Below are positions 12,828 to 13,741 of a stretch of 13,741 bases of DNA, piece by piece. Numbering within the stretch: the first letter of the stretch is position 1; the number at the start of each line of letters is the position of its first letter. This DNA is from CAYVDH01 sp964450355 (GTDB taxonomy: Bacteria; Bacteroidota; Bacteroidia; NS11-12g; UBA955), in NCBI GenBank assembly GCA_964450355.1, contig CAYVDH010000088.1, positions 1 to 13,741 on the forward strand. Direction: 5' to 3'. The translations under genes and the position numbers were made by a program. The notes under the pieces are model-generated. The model made no database searches and had not been told where the DNA came from. It saw only the letters and a list, made by a program, of their open reading frames with translations.

Positions 12828-13741
12828 TTGAAAAACACAATAAAAATCATAGCGATTCTACTATTGTATTTTGTTTGTGTTAATGTCTATGCACATTCGC
12901 CTAATAAAGTTTTTAAATTAGTAAAAGACAGTTTACCTAATTATCTTGGCTCAGAATGGAAATTTAATCATAATGATTCTATGGATTTTAATGCCATTGA
13001 TTACAACGATAATCATTGGATATTTACCAATTCAGATTTAAGAGACTATGACTTTTTTATTAAGCATTTTAAAGGCATTGCTTGGTTTAGATATACATTT
13101 AGAATCGATTCTACCCTAAAAAATATTCCATTATCTATTAGTCTTCAGCATTTTGGAGCTTCTGAAATTTACTTAGACAATAAGTTAATTCAAAAATTTG
13201 GTCAAATTAAAGATTCTTCAAATTCTATCTATTTCCACCCACAAGAAACTCCTGTTATTTTTGAATTAGATGATACTGGTGTTCATGTTTTTGCTGTAAG
13301 ATATGCTAATTTTGATGCTTTAAGTAATGTCAATAAAGACAATTATAATTTCTCTGGATTTAATTTTACTATTTCTACAAGTGTACATGGTATTTACCAT
13401 AAAATAGATACTGCAACAACTAGTACATTTATTTCTGTTTTATTATTCACTATCTTTTTATTGTTAGGATTAATCCATTTGTTTTTGTTTTTATTTGACA
13501 GAAAAACCATTTATAATTTGTACTTATGTGTTTTCATGTTTAGCATATCTTATGCTTTCTTCTTGTTATTTAATTATTTCAATTCTAGTTCCCCTACGTC
13601 AATTATTATTCAAATAAATACTTTAAAATACGTCTTGATTGTTGGTTTTTTTATGCTTTCATTGTTTTTAAACAAGATATTTTCTTTTCGCAATAAAAAA
13701 AGGTTTTATAGTTTAATTTCCCTTGCTGTTATTACTATTGC
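12828..13741 (+). CDS. 7TMR-DISM-type membrane sensor, 5' part only
   Basis: A reading frame open to the window edge; about 304 codons are visible. The first 22 residues are a signal peptide (MKNTIKIIAILLYFVCVNVYAH). A beta-sandwich extracytoplasmic domain follows (about 35-185), with W-x-F…DYNDNHW, GIAWFRYTF, SLQHFGASEIYLDNKLI and VHVFAVRYAN, a galactose-binding-like fold typical of 7TMR-DISM receptors. After it come hydrophobic helices at about 197-222, 228-250, 264-282 and 291 to the edge, the start of a seven-helix bundle. The output domain, perhaps a histidine kinase, SpoIIE-type phosphatase or LytTR regulator, lies outside. There is no ATG in the signal region, so I take the TTG at 12828. 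The gap to the pruA stop is 22 bases, so cotranscription is likely. Confidence 0.75.
   Translation, partial: MKNTIKIIAILLLYFVCVNVYAHSPNKVFKLVKDSLPNYLGSEWKFNHNDSMDFNAIDYNDNHWIFTNSDLRDYDFFIKHFKGIAWFRYTFRIDSTLKNIPLSISLQHFGASEIYLDNKLIQKFGQIKDSSNSIYFHPQETPVIFELDDTGVHVFAVRYANFDALSNVNKDNYNFSGFNFTISTSVHGIYHKIDTATTSTFISVLLFTIFLLLGLIHLFLFLFDRKTIYNLYLCVFMFSISYAFFLLFNYFNSSSPTSIIIQINTLKYVLIVGFFMLSLFLNKIFSFRNKKRFYSLISLAVITI

Overview
The window is AT-rich chromosomal DNA from a member of the Bacteroidota. Four things point there. TAnnTTTG-type -7 boxes stand before several genes, and Shine-Dalgarno sequences are mostly absent. A DUF4468-type exported protein and several family-typical lipoproteins are present. 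The pruA product is of the ALDH4A1 type. I cannot place the organism to genus. No phage, plasmid, CRISPR, rRNA or tRNA signal was seen.

Layout. From 97 to 1455 a plus-strand pair encodes an exported DUF4468-like protein and an unrecognised two-helix membrane protein with a TTG start. From 1456 to 1859 lies a gene-free stretch with four REP-like palindromes and a GC-rich structured element of about 100 bases. From 5054 down to 1860 a minus-strand run encodes the replicative helicase DnaB, a family 2 glycosyltransferase 12 bases after it, and a manganese-type superoxide dismutase with its own candidate promoter. A 373-base divergent region with candidate promoters and an inverted-repeat operator leads to clpC (5428-7992, plus). 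ClpC converges on a small unknown exported protein (7996-8553, minus), with a hairpin covering both stop codons.

From 8554 to 8968 is an intergenic stretch with a possible coding remnant. It is followed by a SIMPL-domain lipoprotein (plus), an unknown 346-residue lipoprotein (minus) with a clear intrinsic terminator, and pruA (11174-12805, plus). Last is the start of a membrane sensor of the 7TMR-DISM type, cut by the window end.

How the genes work together. The recognisable genes are housekeeping: replication (DnaB), protein quality control (ClpC), oxidative stress (SodA) and proline catabolism (PruA). They sit beside lineage-specific envelope proteins of unknown role. I see no coherent new multi-gene system. 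The least explained signals are non-coding: the covarying palindrome cluster, the GC-rich element next to it, the candidate operator before clpC, and the promoters that predict leaderless or nearly leaderless mRNAs.
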